Positions 17,243 through 26,546 of a stretch of DNA of 64,000 bases are shown in pieces. Within the stretch, counting starts at the first letter, position 1; each line of letters begins with the position of its first letter. The DNA is taken from the NCBI RefSeq assembly GCF_009498275.1, contig NZ_CP045643.1, forward strand, positions 868,001 to 932,000. The letters run 5' to 3'. The position numbers and the translations under genes are program-made. The notes beneath the pieces are model-generated. The model saw nothing but the letters and a program-made list of their open reading frames with translations, was not told where the DNA came from and did not search any database. Source of the DNA: Streptomyces fagopyri. Its GTDB lineage: Bacteria; Actinomycetota; Actinomycetes; Streptomycetales; Streptomycetaceae.

Positions 17243-17938
17243 CTATCGGACGCCTTCGTGGATCAAGAGGTCGGACTGGGGATCGAGCAGCCGGGTCAGC
17301 AGGGGCAGCGCGTCCGCCGCGCTGTGTGCCCGCGCCGATGCCAGGCGGGCGACCTCGTCCGGCAGTGCGGTGTCCGCGCGCGGGACGGCCAGGACGTACA
17401 TTCCGGCGGCCGCCGCCGACCGGATGCCGTTCGGCGAGTCCTCGACCGCCAGACAACCGGACGGCGGGACGCCGACCTCGGCGGCCGCGCGCAGGTAGGG
17501 GTCCGGCGCGGGTTTGACCCGGACCACGTCCTCGCCGCACACGACGGAGCGAAGTCCCGCCGACAGGCCCAGCCCTTCGAGGGCCGCCAGGACGAAGCGG
17601 CGGGGGCTGGCCGTGGCCACGCCGACCGGCCCGTGCCGTCCGGCTTCGAGGACCAGTTCCACCGCGCCTGGCAGCGCCCGCACCCGTCCCGCGGCGCATT
17701 CGCCGACCATCGCGGCCGCACAGGCTTCGACCACCTCCGCGGCGCCCGCCGCACCACCGCACAGGCCCGCGACGTACGACGCCCAGCCGCCGTTGCCGTG
17801 CAGCGCGGCGGTGTCCTCGGCGCGCCAGTGGTGACCGTGACCGGCGGCGAAGTCCGCGCACACCCGTGCCCAGGCGTCCGCGGTGTCGATCAGCGTGTCG
17901 TCCAGGTCGAAGATCGTCGCTCGGAGCACCCCGGTCAC
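17243..17938 (-). CDS. HAD-superfamily phosphatase coupled to ribB
   Basis: 231 aa from the GTG at 17936-17938, which overlaps the ribB stop by 4 nt, so it should be translated by coupling. HAD motifs: motif [15 protein letters not shown] near residues 10-23, motif [10 protein letters not shown] near 108, motif III Lys in VKPAPDPY near 140, and motif [13 protein letters not shown] near 165. It resembles beta-phosphoglucomutase/YniC-type phosphatases. The coupling suggests it dephosphorylates a riboflavin-pathway intermediate such as 5-amino-6-ribitylamino-uracil phosphate, a step done by non-dedicated HAD enzymes in other bacteria. That role is inference. The stop codon is at 17243-17245. Confidence 0.85.
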   Translation of the reverse strand: MTGVLRATIFDLDDTLIDTADAWARVCADFAAGHGHHWRAEDTAALHGNGGWASYVAGLCGGAAGAAEVVEACAAAMVGECAAGRVRALPGAVELVLEAGRHGPVGVATASPRRFVLAALEGLGLSAGLRSVVCGEDVVRVKPAPDPYLRAAAEVGVPPSGCLAVEDSPNGIRSAAAAGMYVLAVPRADTALPDEVARLASARAHSAADALPLLTRLLDPQSDLLIHEGVR

Positions 17939-18612
17939 GACGTCGCCGTACCGGAGAGCCGCAGCCGGTGCGACAACTGCTCGATCGAGACCAGCGTGAG
18001 ACCGTGCTCGTCGGCGAAGGCGCGCAACCGGTCGGCGCCGGCGACCGAGCCGTCGTCCTCGCAGACCTCGCTGATCACCGCGACCGGCGACAACCCGGCC
18101 AGGCGCAGCAGATCGACGCCGGCCTCGGTGTGTCCGCGTCGCTCGGCGATCCCTCCTGGACGGGCCCGCAGCGGGAACACGTGCCCGGGACGGATCAACC
18201 GGTCGGGCCGGGCGGCGGGGTCGGCCAGCGTCCGCGCGGTCAGTGCCCGGTCGGCGGCGGAGATCCCCGAGCCGACTCCGACCGCGTCCACGGAGACGGT
18301 GTAGGCGGTCGTGTCGACCGGCAAGTCGGTCGCCGTCCCGGTTGCCGGGGCGGCGCCGGGGGCGGGCGGGACCATCAGGGGCAGTTCGAGCCGGTCGGCG
18401 ACCTCGGGGGCCATCGGCGCGCAGATGAGCCCGCTGGTCCAGCGGACGAAGAAGCCCATGGTCTCGGGGGTGGCGAACTCGGCCGCCATGACCAGGTCGC
18501 CTTCGTTCTCCCGGTCCGCGTCGTCGACCACGATGACCGGCCGTCCGGCTCTGAGATCGTCGACGGCGACCGCGAGCAGGTCCAGCGGCTGTCGCACCGA
18601 TGCTGATGTCAT
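17935..18612 (-). CDS. ribB: 3,4-dihydroxy-2-butanone 4-phosphate synthase
   Basis: 225 aa from the ATG at 18610-18612, with GAAGGG 9 nt upstream; the frame is open to 18732 but that stretch lacks a good start. RibB hallmarks: [20 protein letters not shown] near residues 30-50 (metal-binding acidic motif), ICAPM near 68, [14 protein letters not shown] near 147 and [16 protein letters not shown] near 164. The enzyme turns ribulose 5-phosphate into formate and the four-carbon riboflavin precursor. It stands alone, without the GTP cyclohydrolase II domain of RibBA. It is followed by an overlapping HAD phosphatase. No FMN riboswitch is visible in the 165 bp upstream, so it is probably an extra, separately controlled copy. 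Confidence 0.9.
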   Translation of the reverse strand: MTSASVRQPLDLLAVAVDDLRAGRPVIVVDDADRENEGDLVMAAEFATPETMGFFVRWTSGLICAPMAPEVADRLELPLMVPPAPGAAPATGTATDLPVDTTAYTVSVDAVGVGSGISAADRALTARTLADPAARPDRLIRPGHVFPLRARPGGIAERRGHTEAGVDLLRLAGLSPVAVISEVCEDDGSVAGADRLRAFADEHGLTLVSIEQLSHRLRLSGTATS

Positions 18613-18777
18613 GGCAATCAACCCTTCGTCGGTAAGTCCTTCCGGCGAATGCATCGGTGACCGAACAAACAATCTTGAGAAATCTGTGCGCCAATCGAAC
18701 GATTCCTCAGACAGGCCACGGCGTCCGTCCATGACCGCGCGGGACGGCGGGGGCGGGCGAGTCCTCCCGGACGGATG

Positions 18778-20583
18778 TCAAGGGACGATCTTCAGCAGTT
18801 CGGTGTTGCGGTCGCCCGCGCCGCCGGCCCACCCCTCCTGAACGCCTGATCGCATGCTGTCGGCGAGGCCCGGGGCGTTGTAGGCGAGCTCCCGGTACAG
18901 CGACGCGAGGCCCACCGCCGAGAGATCGTCGAAGTCCGGTGCCGTGCGGTGCGGTGCGGACGACTCGACGAGCGTGGTGAACAGGGACACCGTCCCGTCC
19001 TTGTTGTCGACCAGTTCGAACAGCCGGGCGTGGTGCGGATAGTCGACGTGGGAGGCGGTGTTGACCTCCCAGAAGGAACGGGCGGCCGTCGCGTGCGGGT
19101 GCGGGGTGATCCGGTTGACGTGGCTGTGTCCGTTGATCCAGGCGACCACGTTCGGATAGCGGCTGAGCAGGGCGATGACCTCGGCGCCGTCGTGGCGGGG
19201 TTCGTCGGTGCGGGCGGCGTCAGGGCGACGGGTCATGCTCGGACTGTGGTGGTGGCTGAAGACCAGGATGTGGGCGTCGTCGGCTCCGGGACCGCGGACG
19301 AGACGGCCGTCCACGTCGTAGGACCGGGAGCTGTGCGCGGCCAGCGTCCGTTCCAGCCAGCGCAGCTGGTCGCCGCCCAGGGACCCCTCGTAGTGGCCGC
19401 TGCGGTACGTCGTGTCGATGCTGATCCCGATGACGTTCTCCGCGATCCGGAACGTGTAGTACATGCGGTCGCCGTCGAGGTGGTCCGGCGTGTAGCCGTG
19501 GCCCACCGGCCCGGCACCGGCGCGGGCGGGGTCGAGATGCGCGGCCAGATAGTCGTGCGGCGTGAGCAGGCGGCGCCGCTCGTCGGCCGTCACGGTCCGC
19601 GCGGAGGCGGCGTGCCTGTTCAGGATCGCCTTGAGCACCTCGCTCTTGGGGTCGTCGCCCGAACCCAGCGCCTTGGCGTAGGCGGCCGCGTCCGCGTCGG
19701 GGACCGACAGCAGTTTGCGGGAACCCACGGCGAAGTCGTCGAGCGCGGGTGACAGACAGCCGCCGGGCAGGTCGTCGTGGTTGCCGACCGTGGAGTACCA
19801 GGGGATCCGCAGGCCCGGACTGGTCAGGGGGCGGGTCACCGCGTCGAGGAAACCGGGGATCAGCGGCAGTCCGCGCCGCTTGTCGAAGTCGCGCAGCGCC
19901 GGGTCGCCCGGATGCCAGTACAGCGGAAGCCCGGAGTTCTGGACGCCTTCGTACGTCTTCGGGTCCCCGGTGTCGGGAGTGATCCGGCCGCCGTTCATCA
20001 GCGTGAGGAACCACTCCAGCTCGACGGCGGAGTTGTTGTCGATGTTGTCGCCCGTGGTCATCACGAACGCCGGTGGCAGTCCCGAGTGCGGGCCGTCGCC
20101 GAGCGTGTTGACCTTCTCCACGAGCGCGACGGCGCCCGCGACGGTCAGCGCCTCCTGGGCACGCCACGCGGTGGGCGTGCGGGAGCGCAGGAACTCCGTG
20201 CGCAGCGGGTTCTGGACATCGGCGATGTGCAGATCGGTGAACTGCACGAAGCACGCGAGCGGGGTACGCCGGTCCGCGCGCCCGGCGCGCGGCGGCGCGA
20301 TGTCCTCCCGTACGACCATGGGCCAGCCGGGACCCGAGTCCAGCCGCCGGTAGGTGCCGGTGTGCGGGGCTCCGCCGAGGCGGGCCGTCGTCTCCAGGGT
20401 GGTCGTGGCGTGCGGCGCGGTCCGTCGAGCGGTGACGCGTGCGGCCGGCTCCGCCGCCCGGGGACGGCGTTGCCGGGGCAGGATCGCCCCGGCGGATCCG
20501 GTCGCTCCGGCCGCCACGACGGCGCCCGAGGCGAGCAGAAGACGACGGCGGTTGATGGTGGACGCGGGTTCGTTCCCGGTCAT
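18778..20583 (-). CDS. Tat-exported metallophosphoesterase (PPA1498/TIGR03767-like)
   Basis: 601 aa from the ATG at 20581-20583, with GGAGGG upstream. A twin-arginine signal (NRRRLLLASGAVVAAGA) indicates folded export, usual for metal-loaded phosphatases. Calcineurin-like motifs run in order: QFTDLHIADVQNP near residue 113, MTTGDNIDNN near 174, VGNHDDLPGG near 268, VFSHHHSP near 446 and INGHSHVNR near 487. Length and the long middle insert fit the actinobacterial TIGR03767 family, whose substrate is unknown. It is the second secreted metallophosphoesterase in the window, after 645-4100. Downstream of the L,D-transpeptidase gene on the same strand but 340 bp away. Confidence 0.88.
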   Translation of the reverse strand: MTGNEPASTINRRRLLLASGAVVAAGATGSAGAILPRQRRPRAAEPAARVTARRTAPHATTTLETTARLGGAPHTGTYRRLDSGPGWPMVVREDIAPPRAGRADRRTPLACFVQFTDLHIADVQNPLRTEFLRSRTPTAWRAQEALTVAGAVALVEKVNTLGDGPHSGLPPAFVMTTGDNIDNNSAVELEWFLTLMNGGRITPDTGDPKTYEGVQNSGLPLYWHPGDPALRDFDKRRGLPLIPGFLDAVTRPLTSPGLRIPWYSTVGNHDDLPGGCLSPALDDFAVGSRKLLSVPDADAAAYAKALGSGDDPKSEVLKAILNRHAASARTVTADERRRLLTPHDYLAAHLDPARAGAGPVGHGYTPDHLDGDRMYYTFRIAENVIGISIDTTYRSGHYEGSLGGDQLRWLERTLAAHSSRSYDVDGRLVRGPGADDAHILVFSHHHSPSMTRRPDAARTDEPRHDGAEVIALLSRYPNVVAWINGHSHVNRITPHPHATAARSFWEVNTASHVDYPHHARLFELVDNKDGTVSLFTTLVESSAPHRTAPDFDDLSAVGLASLYRELAYNAPGLADSMRSGVQEGWAGGAGDRNTELLKIVP

Positions 20584-20923
20584 GGGGCAGCCCTCCGGTG
20601 CCTCCGAGTGACTCACTGAGCGGAACCACTCATTCAGGCCGCGGGGACACGGGCGTGGCATCGCGGTGAACGCCGCCGGAACAGCGGTTCCGGGCCTTTT
20701 CGGGCGATCTTCACACCCCCGGTCACCGTTCGACGCGTCCGGCGCCGTGCTGCCCGTCTCCTTCGGCCGGACGGCACGCGGGGGCGTCCGTCCCCCGGCG
20801 CGGCGGTCAGGACGCGGAACGCCGCTCCCGAGTGGGGCGCGCCCGCCCCCGGGTCGCGGACTCCGGTCCCGCCGTCGGCCCGGCCCGGCCCGCGCGCCGG
20901 GGGCTGCGCGTACGGCCTCCGCG
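20584..20923. other. 340-bp intergenic region
   Basis: No gene is supported. Just upstream of the metallophosphoesterase start, AGTGACTCACT (20607-20617) is a short palindrome next to further TGAGT-type half sites, a possible operator. No clear terminator hairpin was found for the L,D-transpeptidase gene. Confidence 0.35.
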
Positions 20924-22132
20924 TCAGCGTGCGGAGCCGGCCTGCCACCGGTCCCAGGACATGTTCCAGCCGTTGAGGCCGTTGTCGGGGGCGATGGTCC
21001 GGTCGTCGGAGTCGCGCACCACGACCACGTCACCGATGAGGGAGTTGTCGAAGAACCAGGCGCCGTCCTGGTGGGAGTCGCCTCCGCCCTTGACGTCGTT
21101 GAGGCCCACACAGCCGTGGCTGATGTTGGAGTGTCCGAACACCGAGTCGGCGCCCCAGTAGTTGCCGTGGACGAACGTGCCCGAGGTGGACAGGCGCATG
21201 GCGTGCGGGACGTCGGGGATGTCGTACTCGCCGGCGAACCCGACCGTCGCTCCGTTCATCCGGGTGCTGGTCAGCTTCTCCGATATCACCATCTGGCCGT
21301 TCCACGTGGTCGAGCCGGGGGCACCCGCCGTGATGGGCAGCGTCCTCAGGGTCTTGCCGTCCCTGACGACCGTCATCCGGTGCGTGGAGGCGTCCGCGGT
21401 GGAGACCTGCCTGCGGCCCACGCTGAAGCGGACCGTCCTGTCCTGTTCCCCGTACGCGCCCTCGGCGCCCTTGACTCCGTCGAGGCGGATCGCGACGGTG
21501 ATGACGGAGTGGGCCTTCCAGTACTGCCGCGGACGGAAGTCGAGGCGCCGTGTGCCGAACCAGTGACCGACGACGGGCTGTCCGCTGCTGGAGCTGACCT
21601 CGATGGCCGACTCCACGGCCTTCCTGTCGCCGATCGCCTTGTCGAAGGTGAACGAGACGGGCATCCCCACACCCACCGTGGCTCCGTCGCCCGGGGTGAC
21701 CGTGCCGGTGAAGCGGTCGGACGTGGCGACCGTGGTGAACGCGATCTCCCTCGTCGCCTTGCGGCCCCCGGCGCCCGCGGCCACCACCGTCAACCGGTAG
21801 GCGGTGCCGTGGTCGAGGACGCCAACGGGCGCCCAGGCTCTGCCACTCGAGGAGGCGGCACCGCGGACGACGTGGCCGTTCGCGGTGGCCAGGGTCACCT
21901 TGGTGATCTTCCCGGCCGCGACCGTGACACGGCCGCCCTGCCTGACGGAGACATGCTTCTGGCCGTCGGCGGCGTTCAGCCGTATGCGCGGGGTGTCCGA
22001 GGCTCCGGCCGCGACGGGGGACGCCTGTGCGCGGTCGTCGGCGCCTACGGGTCCGGTGGTACTGCAACCGGACAGCAGGCAGGCCGAGATCGACAGGACG
22101 GCGAGGGCCGCGGCCGGGCGGGTGTGGTGCAT
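20924..22132 (-). CDS. L,D-transpeptidase lipoprotein with Ig-like domains
   Basis: 402 aa from the ATG at 22130-22132; the frame is open to 22249. A lipoprotein signal ends in LLSGC (Cys near residue 22), so it is anchored outside the membrane. Two Ig-like regions follow (about 45-140 and 145-245), then a YkuD catalytic domain (about 250-385) with the motif HSNISHGCVGLND, whose Cys near 340 is the nucleophile. This is the layout of mycobacterial Ldt(Mt2)-type enzymes that form 3-3 cross-links in peptidoglycan and resist most beta-lactams except carbapenems. The C-terminal WDRWQAG tail is also common in the group. Transcribed alone. Confidence 0.92.
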   Translation of the reverse strand: MHHTRPAAALAVLSISACLLSGCSTTGPVGADDRAQASPVAAGASDTPRIRLNAADGQKHVSVRQGGRVTVAAGKITKVTLATANGHVVRGAASSSGRAWAPVGVLDHGTAYRLTVVAAGAGGRKATREIAFTTVATSDRFTGTVTPGDGATVGVGMPVSFTFDKAIGDRKAVESAIEVSSSSGQPVVGHWFGTRRLDFRPRQYWKAHSVITVAIRLDGVKGAEGAYGEQDRTVRFSVGRRQVSTADASTHRMTVVRDGKTLRTLPITAGAPGSTTWNGQMVISEKLTSTRMNGATVGFAGEYDIPDVPHAMRLSTSGTFVHGNYWGADSVFGHSNISHGCVGLNDVKGGGDSHQDGAWFFDNSLIGDVVVVRDSDDRTIAPDNGLNGWNMSWDRWQAGSAR

Positions 22133-22692
22133 GGAAGCTCCGTCTTTCGCGTCGGGTGGTGTGTCCCACCGGGTCCGGGGATGCCGGCCCCGGCGCGAAC
22201 GGCACGGCGCCGGCGCGGTGAGGCGCGGCCGTGGACGAGGGACTCGCACGCGGCCGGTGCGCGACTCCTCGACCCGCCGTCACCGCCGGGCACGGAAGCC
22301 ACCCGCCCGATACCGACGCCGTACGCGACCGGGACACGACGCCAACATGCCGGGCGTATATCAGGAAGTTGTCAGGCCACGGCAAGATCCGTACGTGGAC
22401 CTGACGACCGGTGCCGGGGACCAGTTCGCCGCCGCCACCGCGTGACACCAACGACGTTGTAGGCGATCCCGATTCACATTCCGGTGGGCCCGGCACTCCG
22501 GCTGCCCCGCCCGCGCACCGCACCGCCGGTCGCGGTCGGCGCGTGGCCGGTGGCCGGTGGCCGGTGGCCGGTGGCCGGTGGCACACGATTCCCGAGCGCG
22601 TGCGGCCGGGCCGACGGCGACGGATCGGCCTGCGCCCCGGCGGGCCCGGCCAGGTCGCCGACCGGGGTCATGGGGCGGCGGGTCGTCATGTA
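22133..22692. other. Intergenic region upstream of the L,D-transpeptidase
   Basis: I see no intact gene. It should hold the promoter of the L,D-transpeptidase and contains a heptamer repeat tract at 22543-22582. Codon bias is poor in all frames. Confidence 0.4.
22543..22582. repeat. Heptanucleotide tandem repeat (GTGGCCG)
   Basis: Five perfect GTGGCCG units and a partial sixth, all head to tail. Noncoding in any supported frame. One of three heptamer tracts in this window. Confidence 0.9.
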
Positions 22693-23276
22693 CTACCCGT
22701 ACGGGTCCCGGGCCAGGAACAGGTCGAAGAGATGTCCGTCGCCGTCGCCCTTCAGGGAGTCCACCGGGATACGGCCGTGCAGGGCCGGACCAGCTCGGCG
22801 GCCGTGCCCCGGAGGGAGGCGTCTGCCGTGGTGGCGGGCGGCGTGGGCAGGACGAGTGGTCCATGTGCCGTCGGAGGAGAGCGAGGGACGCCAGGAACTG
22901 CCCTCGGTGGCATGGTGGTCGACGGCGGCGGGCTCGTACGGCCGGGCGGCCGTCCCGGAGCAGCAGGTGGATGGGAACTCGTCGACACCGTCGAGTGCCC
23001 CCTCGTCCGGCGGCGGCCGCGCGGCACCCAGGGCGAGCCGGGCGTCGTGGGTGTGCACCATGACTCCTGGAGCTGGTGCCGGGCGACGGCACCGCAGGTC
23101 CGCGACGACTGTGACCCGCCCCACCATGTCCGGCAGCCGTGATCCGGGCCGGACTCCCGCAGTGCGTCCAGTAGTTGCTCCGTCGGCTCGGCCGACCGGG
23201 CCGGCAGCGCGTCGCGCTCCATGGGCGCGGCCGGGGCGCTCTCCGAGGGGTCGGGGAACTCCAGGGTCTCCGCCAC
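22693..23276 (-). pseudogene. Decayed hypothetical gene split over two frames
   Basis: Pieces with good third-position G/C bias alternate between two minus-strand frames. Frame A opens at 23276 with MAETLEFPDPSESAPAAPM and runs to about DALRESGPDHG. Frame B then carries MVGRVTVVADLRCR, VDEFPSTCCSG and VDHHATEGSSWRPSL. Frame A resumes with TADASLRGTAAELVRP, and frame B ends with GRIPVDSLKGDGDGHLFDL to the stop at 22693. At least three frame changes are needed to join them, so the gene is probably dead. I do not recognise the family. Sequencing errors are the alternative explanation. Confidence 0.5.
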
Positions 23277-23403
23277 GGCGGGCTGTTCACCACCGCGCCC
23301 CCGACGACCGGACAGCGGTTTTCCCGGCCGCCGCGCTCGCGCCCCCGCAACGGCCGGAGTCGCTCACGGACTTGTGTCGGACCCCGATGACATGATCTCC
23401 GCC

Positions 23404-23916
23404 ATGACGACGACCGAGCGCCCCATGCCGCCTCTCGACGCCGACGAGCGCACCGCGCTGGAGAGCTGGCTGGACTTCTACCGCACCACACTGGTCATGA
23501 AGTGCGAAGGACTGAGCGACGAGCAGGTGCGCCGCACTTCCGTGGCTCCTTCACCGCTGACCCTGCTCGGCCTCGTCCAGCACATGGCCGAGGTCGAGAG
23601 GAACTGGTTCCGCCGTGTCCTGACCGGTGAGGAGGTCGCGCCGATCTACGACCCGCGCGCCGATCCCGACGCCTCCGACGGCGGGTTCGATCTCACCGAG
23701 AACGTCTCCTTCGCGACAGCCCGCGCGACCTGGGAGGCCGAGATCGCCCACGCCCGGTCCAACTGCGTGGCTCGTGAACTGGACCGGACCAGCCCGTTCA
23801 TGGGTGGCGACGTCACCTTGCGGTGGATCTACCTGCACATGATCGCCGAATACGCACGCCACAACGGACACGCCGATCTCATCCGCGAACGCATCGACGG
23901 CACCACCGGCGTGTGA
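23404..23916 (+). CDS. DinB-family protein (DUF664 type)
   Basis: 170 aa. I take the ATG at 23404 (MTTTERPMPPLDADERTALE); a second ATG 12 nt upstream is in frame, and neither has a clear ribosome binding site, so the mRNA may be leaderless. Four-helix DinB fold, with the metal-ligand histidines expected in LGLVQHMAEVERNWF (near residue 61) and LHMIAEYARHNGHAD (near 145-158). DinB proteins bind a divalent metal and some are bacillithiol or mycothiol S-transferases; the function of this branch is unknown. It precedes the dehydrogenase gene by 96 bp in the same direction. Confidence 0.88.
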   Translation: MTTTERPMPPLDADERTALESWLDFYRTTLVMKCEGLSDEQVRRTSVAPSPLTLLGLVQHMAEVERNWFRRVLTGEEVAPIYDPRADPDASDGGFDLTENVSFATARATWEAEIAHARSNCVARELDRTSPFMGGDVTLRWIYLHMIAEYARHNGHADLIRERIDGTTGV

Positions 23917-24012
23917 CCGAGCCGCCCCACGGCTGATCACCCGGGCGCACCCGGGGCCGACATCGATGACCGGCGGCACCGCCGTAAGGCCCGACCCGGC
24001 GAAGGGAACCCC

Positions 24013-25071
24013 ATGGACCGTCCACGAGTCCTGTTGCTGGACGCGGCTCCGGGCGAGCTGCTCGACCGGGAACTGGAACGTCTGCTCGGCCACGGACCGG
24101 CCGTCACACTCAACCTCCGGCGGGTGGCCGACAGGGCCTTGGCACGGGCCACTTGGGCCGGCCGGGTGGACTTCACCGATTTCGACGCCTTCGACGAGCC
24201 TGCGCTGATCGCCGAGACCGTCCGGGACGGGATCGGCTACCACGCGGTCAAGTCCCGCGCGGGTGTCCCCCTGCGCGCCGCGTTCCTCACGGCGGCGACC
24301 GACCCGGAACTAGCCAACCGGCTCCGGGTGATCGGCAGGGCCGGGGCGGGCACCGACCATGTCGAGTCGGCCGCCGCCGCTCGCCACGGCGTCGATGTCA
24401 CCCACACCCCGGGCTCCAACGCCGACGCTGTCGCGGAGTTCGCCCTGGCTCAGCTGTTCGCCCTGGTCCGGAGTCTCCCGGTGCACAACGAGGCCGCGCA
24501 CCGGGGCCGCTGGACCGCACCGGCCGCCCCCATGGCCGAGTTGTCCGAACTATCCTTGGGCATCGTCGGGTTAGGCCGCATCGGCCTGAGACTGGCCGAG
24601 CGGGCGAGCGCTCTCGGGATGGCGGTTCAGGGCATCTCACGGCGCCCGACCGAGTCGTCGGTGCCCCGGGCGGAGTCCCTGACCGCTCTGCTCGCGACCA
24701 GCGACGTGGTCTCCCTGCACCTTCCCCTCACCCCGTGGACCCGGGGGATGATCGGCCGGGCGGAACTGGCGGCGATGCGGCCGGAGTCGATCCTGCTGAA
24801 CACCGCCCGGGGCGGGATCGTCGACGAACAGGCGCTGGCCGACGCGCTGGCCGACCCGACGCACCCGCTCGCCGCGGCGGCCGTCGACACGTTCGAGCAC
24901 GAGCACGCCGCCTTCGCCTCACCGCTCCTCGGCCTGCCGAACGCGCTGCTGACCCCGCATGTGGCCGGGATGACCAGGGGCGCCATGGCCACGGCGGCGA
25001 TCCGGTGCGCGGACCACATCGCGGCTCTGCCGGCAGGCCGCCGGGACGGCGTGCCCGTCGTCACCCGCTGA
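24013..25071 (+). CDS. D-isomer-specific 2-hydroxyacid dehydrogenase
   Basis: 352 aa, ATG 24013, GAAGGGA upstream. NAD-binding Rossmann motif GIVGLGRIG at 183-191. The catalytic triad appears as R266 (NTARGG), E295 (DTFEHE) and H316 (LTPHVAG). The family reduces 2-keto acids or oxidises D-2-hydroxy acids (phosphoglycerate, hydroxypyruvate, formate and others); the substrate is not clear, and there is no C-terminal ACT domain. L187, in the middle of the nucleotide motif, is encoded by TTA at 24571-24573, so translation should need the bldA tRNA. Two CTA codons (near 24310 and 24550) are also atypical. Ends only 14 bp from the convergent 5'-nucleotidase. Confidence 0.88.
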   Translation: MDRPRVLLLDAAPGELLDRELERLLGHGPAVTLNLRRVADRALARATWAGRVDFTDFDAFDEPALIAETVRDGIGYHAVKSRAGVPLRAAFLTAATDPELANRLRVIGRAGAGTDHVESAAAARHGVDVTHTPGSNADAVAEFALAQLFALVRSLPVHNEAAHRGRWTAPAAPMAELSELSLGIVGLGRIGLRLAERASALGMAVQGISRRPTESSVPRAESLTALLATSDVVSLHLPLTPWTRGMIGRAELAAMRPESILLNTARGGIVDEQALADALADPTHPLAAAAVDTFEHEHAAFASPLLGLPNALLTPHVAGMTRGAMATAAIRCADHIAALPAGRRDGVPVVTR

Positions 25072-25085
25072 CGCTCGCGGTCGGT

Positions 25086-26045
25086 TCACCGCCGAGCTTC
25101 GGCGGACTCCACGCGGTCCGGTTCGTTCATCTTCCCGAAGGGCACGTGCACGCTGGGTGTGTTGAGGGAGGTGCCGGCCAGGTGGCCGACCTGGTCGTCG
25201 AAGAAGATGTGGGGCTTGAGAACCCCCATGATCGTGCTCTTGTCGATGCCGCCGAGGAAGAACGCGTCGTTGACGGTCACACCCCACCCCTTCAGGCTGC
25301 GCACCGCGCGTTCGTGAGCGGGTGCGTTGCGGGCGGTGACGAGGGAGACGTGGACACGGATCTTGTAGTCCGGATCTCCGGCCCGCTCTACCTCTTCGCG
25401 CTGCTGGAGCCGGTTGAGACTGGCGAGGAAGTCCCGCAGGGGGCCCGGGTCGTGCGGGGTGGCGGCGTTCATCGTCTCGTGGGAGCGGAAAACCTCGATG
25501 CCGTCCGCCTGGTAGACCCGCTCCGAGGCGTCGTCGGCGAGCACCCCGTCGAAGTCGAAGGCGATCCGCAGGTCCTGGTCGTCGGCCTCGTCGGTCGTCG
25601 CGGGACCGAGAACCCGGCCGGCGGGCAGGCCGAGGGCCACGGCCTCGCGGACATCGGTCTCGTTCGCGGACAGGAACAGCGACATGTTCAGGGCGGGCAT
25701 GAAGTGGTAGGGCGAGCGTCCCTGCATGAAGATGGCCCGGCTGATCGGCAGACCGTGGGACTGGATGGACCGCATGACCCGCAACCCGGTGTCGGGATCG
25801 TTGCGGGACAGGACGATGACCTCCACCAGGGGATCGTCGGGTGAACTCAGGTCATTCAGCGACAGCAGTCTGCGGATGAAGGAGAAGGCGACCCCCTTGC
25901 CCAGAGTGTCGTGAAGGTGCTCCTCCTGGTAGGCGCGGTAGGACTCCTCGCCCTGCTCACGGAAGACGGCGTCCGCCTCCGCCAGGTCGAACAGCGCGCT
26001 GGAGGCGATGCCGATGACCAGGCGGTTCGCAAGTTCGTAGGACAC
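25086..26045 (-). CDS. Cytosolic 5'-nucleotidase I-like protein
   Basis: 319 aa from the GTG at 26043-26045, with AGGGGGA 7 nt upstream. It resembles the NT5C1 (cN-I, PF06189) family, HAD enzymes that dephosphorylate AMP or dNMPs: FDFDGVLADDASERVY at residues 162-177 is the nucleophile motif, VHVSLVTARNAPAHERA near 235 is motif II, and FFLGGIDKSTIM with HIFFDDQVGHL near 270-290 supplies the Lys and acidic motif III/IV. Full-length domain with no signal peptide. Probably tunes nucleotide pools. Convergent with the dehydrogenase and divergent from the phosphate transporter. Confidence 0.88.
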   Translation of the reverse strand: MSYELANRLVIGIASSALFDLAEADAVFREQGEESYRAYQEEHLHDTLGKGVAFSFIRRLLSLNDLSSPDDPLVEVIVLSRNDPDTGLRVMRSIQSHGLPISRAIFMQGRSPYHFMPALNMSLFLSANETDVREAVALGLPAGRVLGPATTDEADDQDLRIAFDFDGVLADDASERVYQADGIEVFRSHETMNAATPHDPGPLRDFLASLNRLQQREEVERAGDPDYKIRVHVSLVTARNAPAHERAVRSLKGWGVTVNDAFFLGGIDKSTIMGVLKPHIFFDDQVGHLAGTSLNTPSVHVPFGKMNEPDRVESAEARR

Positions 26046-26546
26046 GGCTCATCCCCCTGCATCAATTCAAACGCGTGTCTCAATCATGACATCGAGTCGC
26101 GGCGGGCGATGCGCCGTGGCCGCCCCGGACTTGCCCAGCGGTCGTCCCAGGCTCGCCGAGACCGGCCGCCGGCCACCCCACCCGCCGCACGTCCTCTCCG
26201 GATCCGTCCTTCTCTCCATCGGCACCAGGAACCGGGACGTCCAGGACGACTGGCCGCGGGCCACCGGCCCGAGCCTGGGCCCGGCGCAGACCGGCTGGCA
26301 GTGACCGGCCCCTCCGATCACACTCCGTCCGAACGCCCGCTCGCGGGAGCCACATCCGTCTTACGGCCGGCGGCAGGACCGCGGCCGGCCATCGGCGCGA
26401 ACGGGTGGTTCGGGGCGGTCGTCAGGTGCCGGAGCGCGTGAACGCCGCCCGATACGCCCGCAAACACACGCTCACCTCCACTCGCCCATGCGTGGGCTTT
26501 GCCTCCGGTTCTCCCCCCGTACGCCTCCGATTGCTTCCATCGGAGG
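26046..26546. other. 501-bp divergent intergenic region
   Basis: No gene is supported. It must drive the 5'-nucleotidase (minus) and the phosphate transporter (plus). Around 26470-26500, GCTCACCTCCA followed by CTCGCCCATGC is weakly like the 11-bp PhoP direct repeats (GTTCACC...), which would make sense for a phosphate operon, but the match is poor. Confidence 0.35.

Noticed and set aside
18613..18777. Possible FMN riboswitch upstream of ribB
   Set aside because: The conserved RFN core elements are absent and the leader is too short and unstructured.
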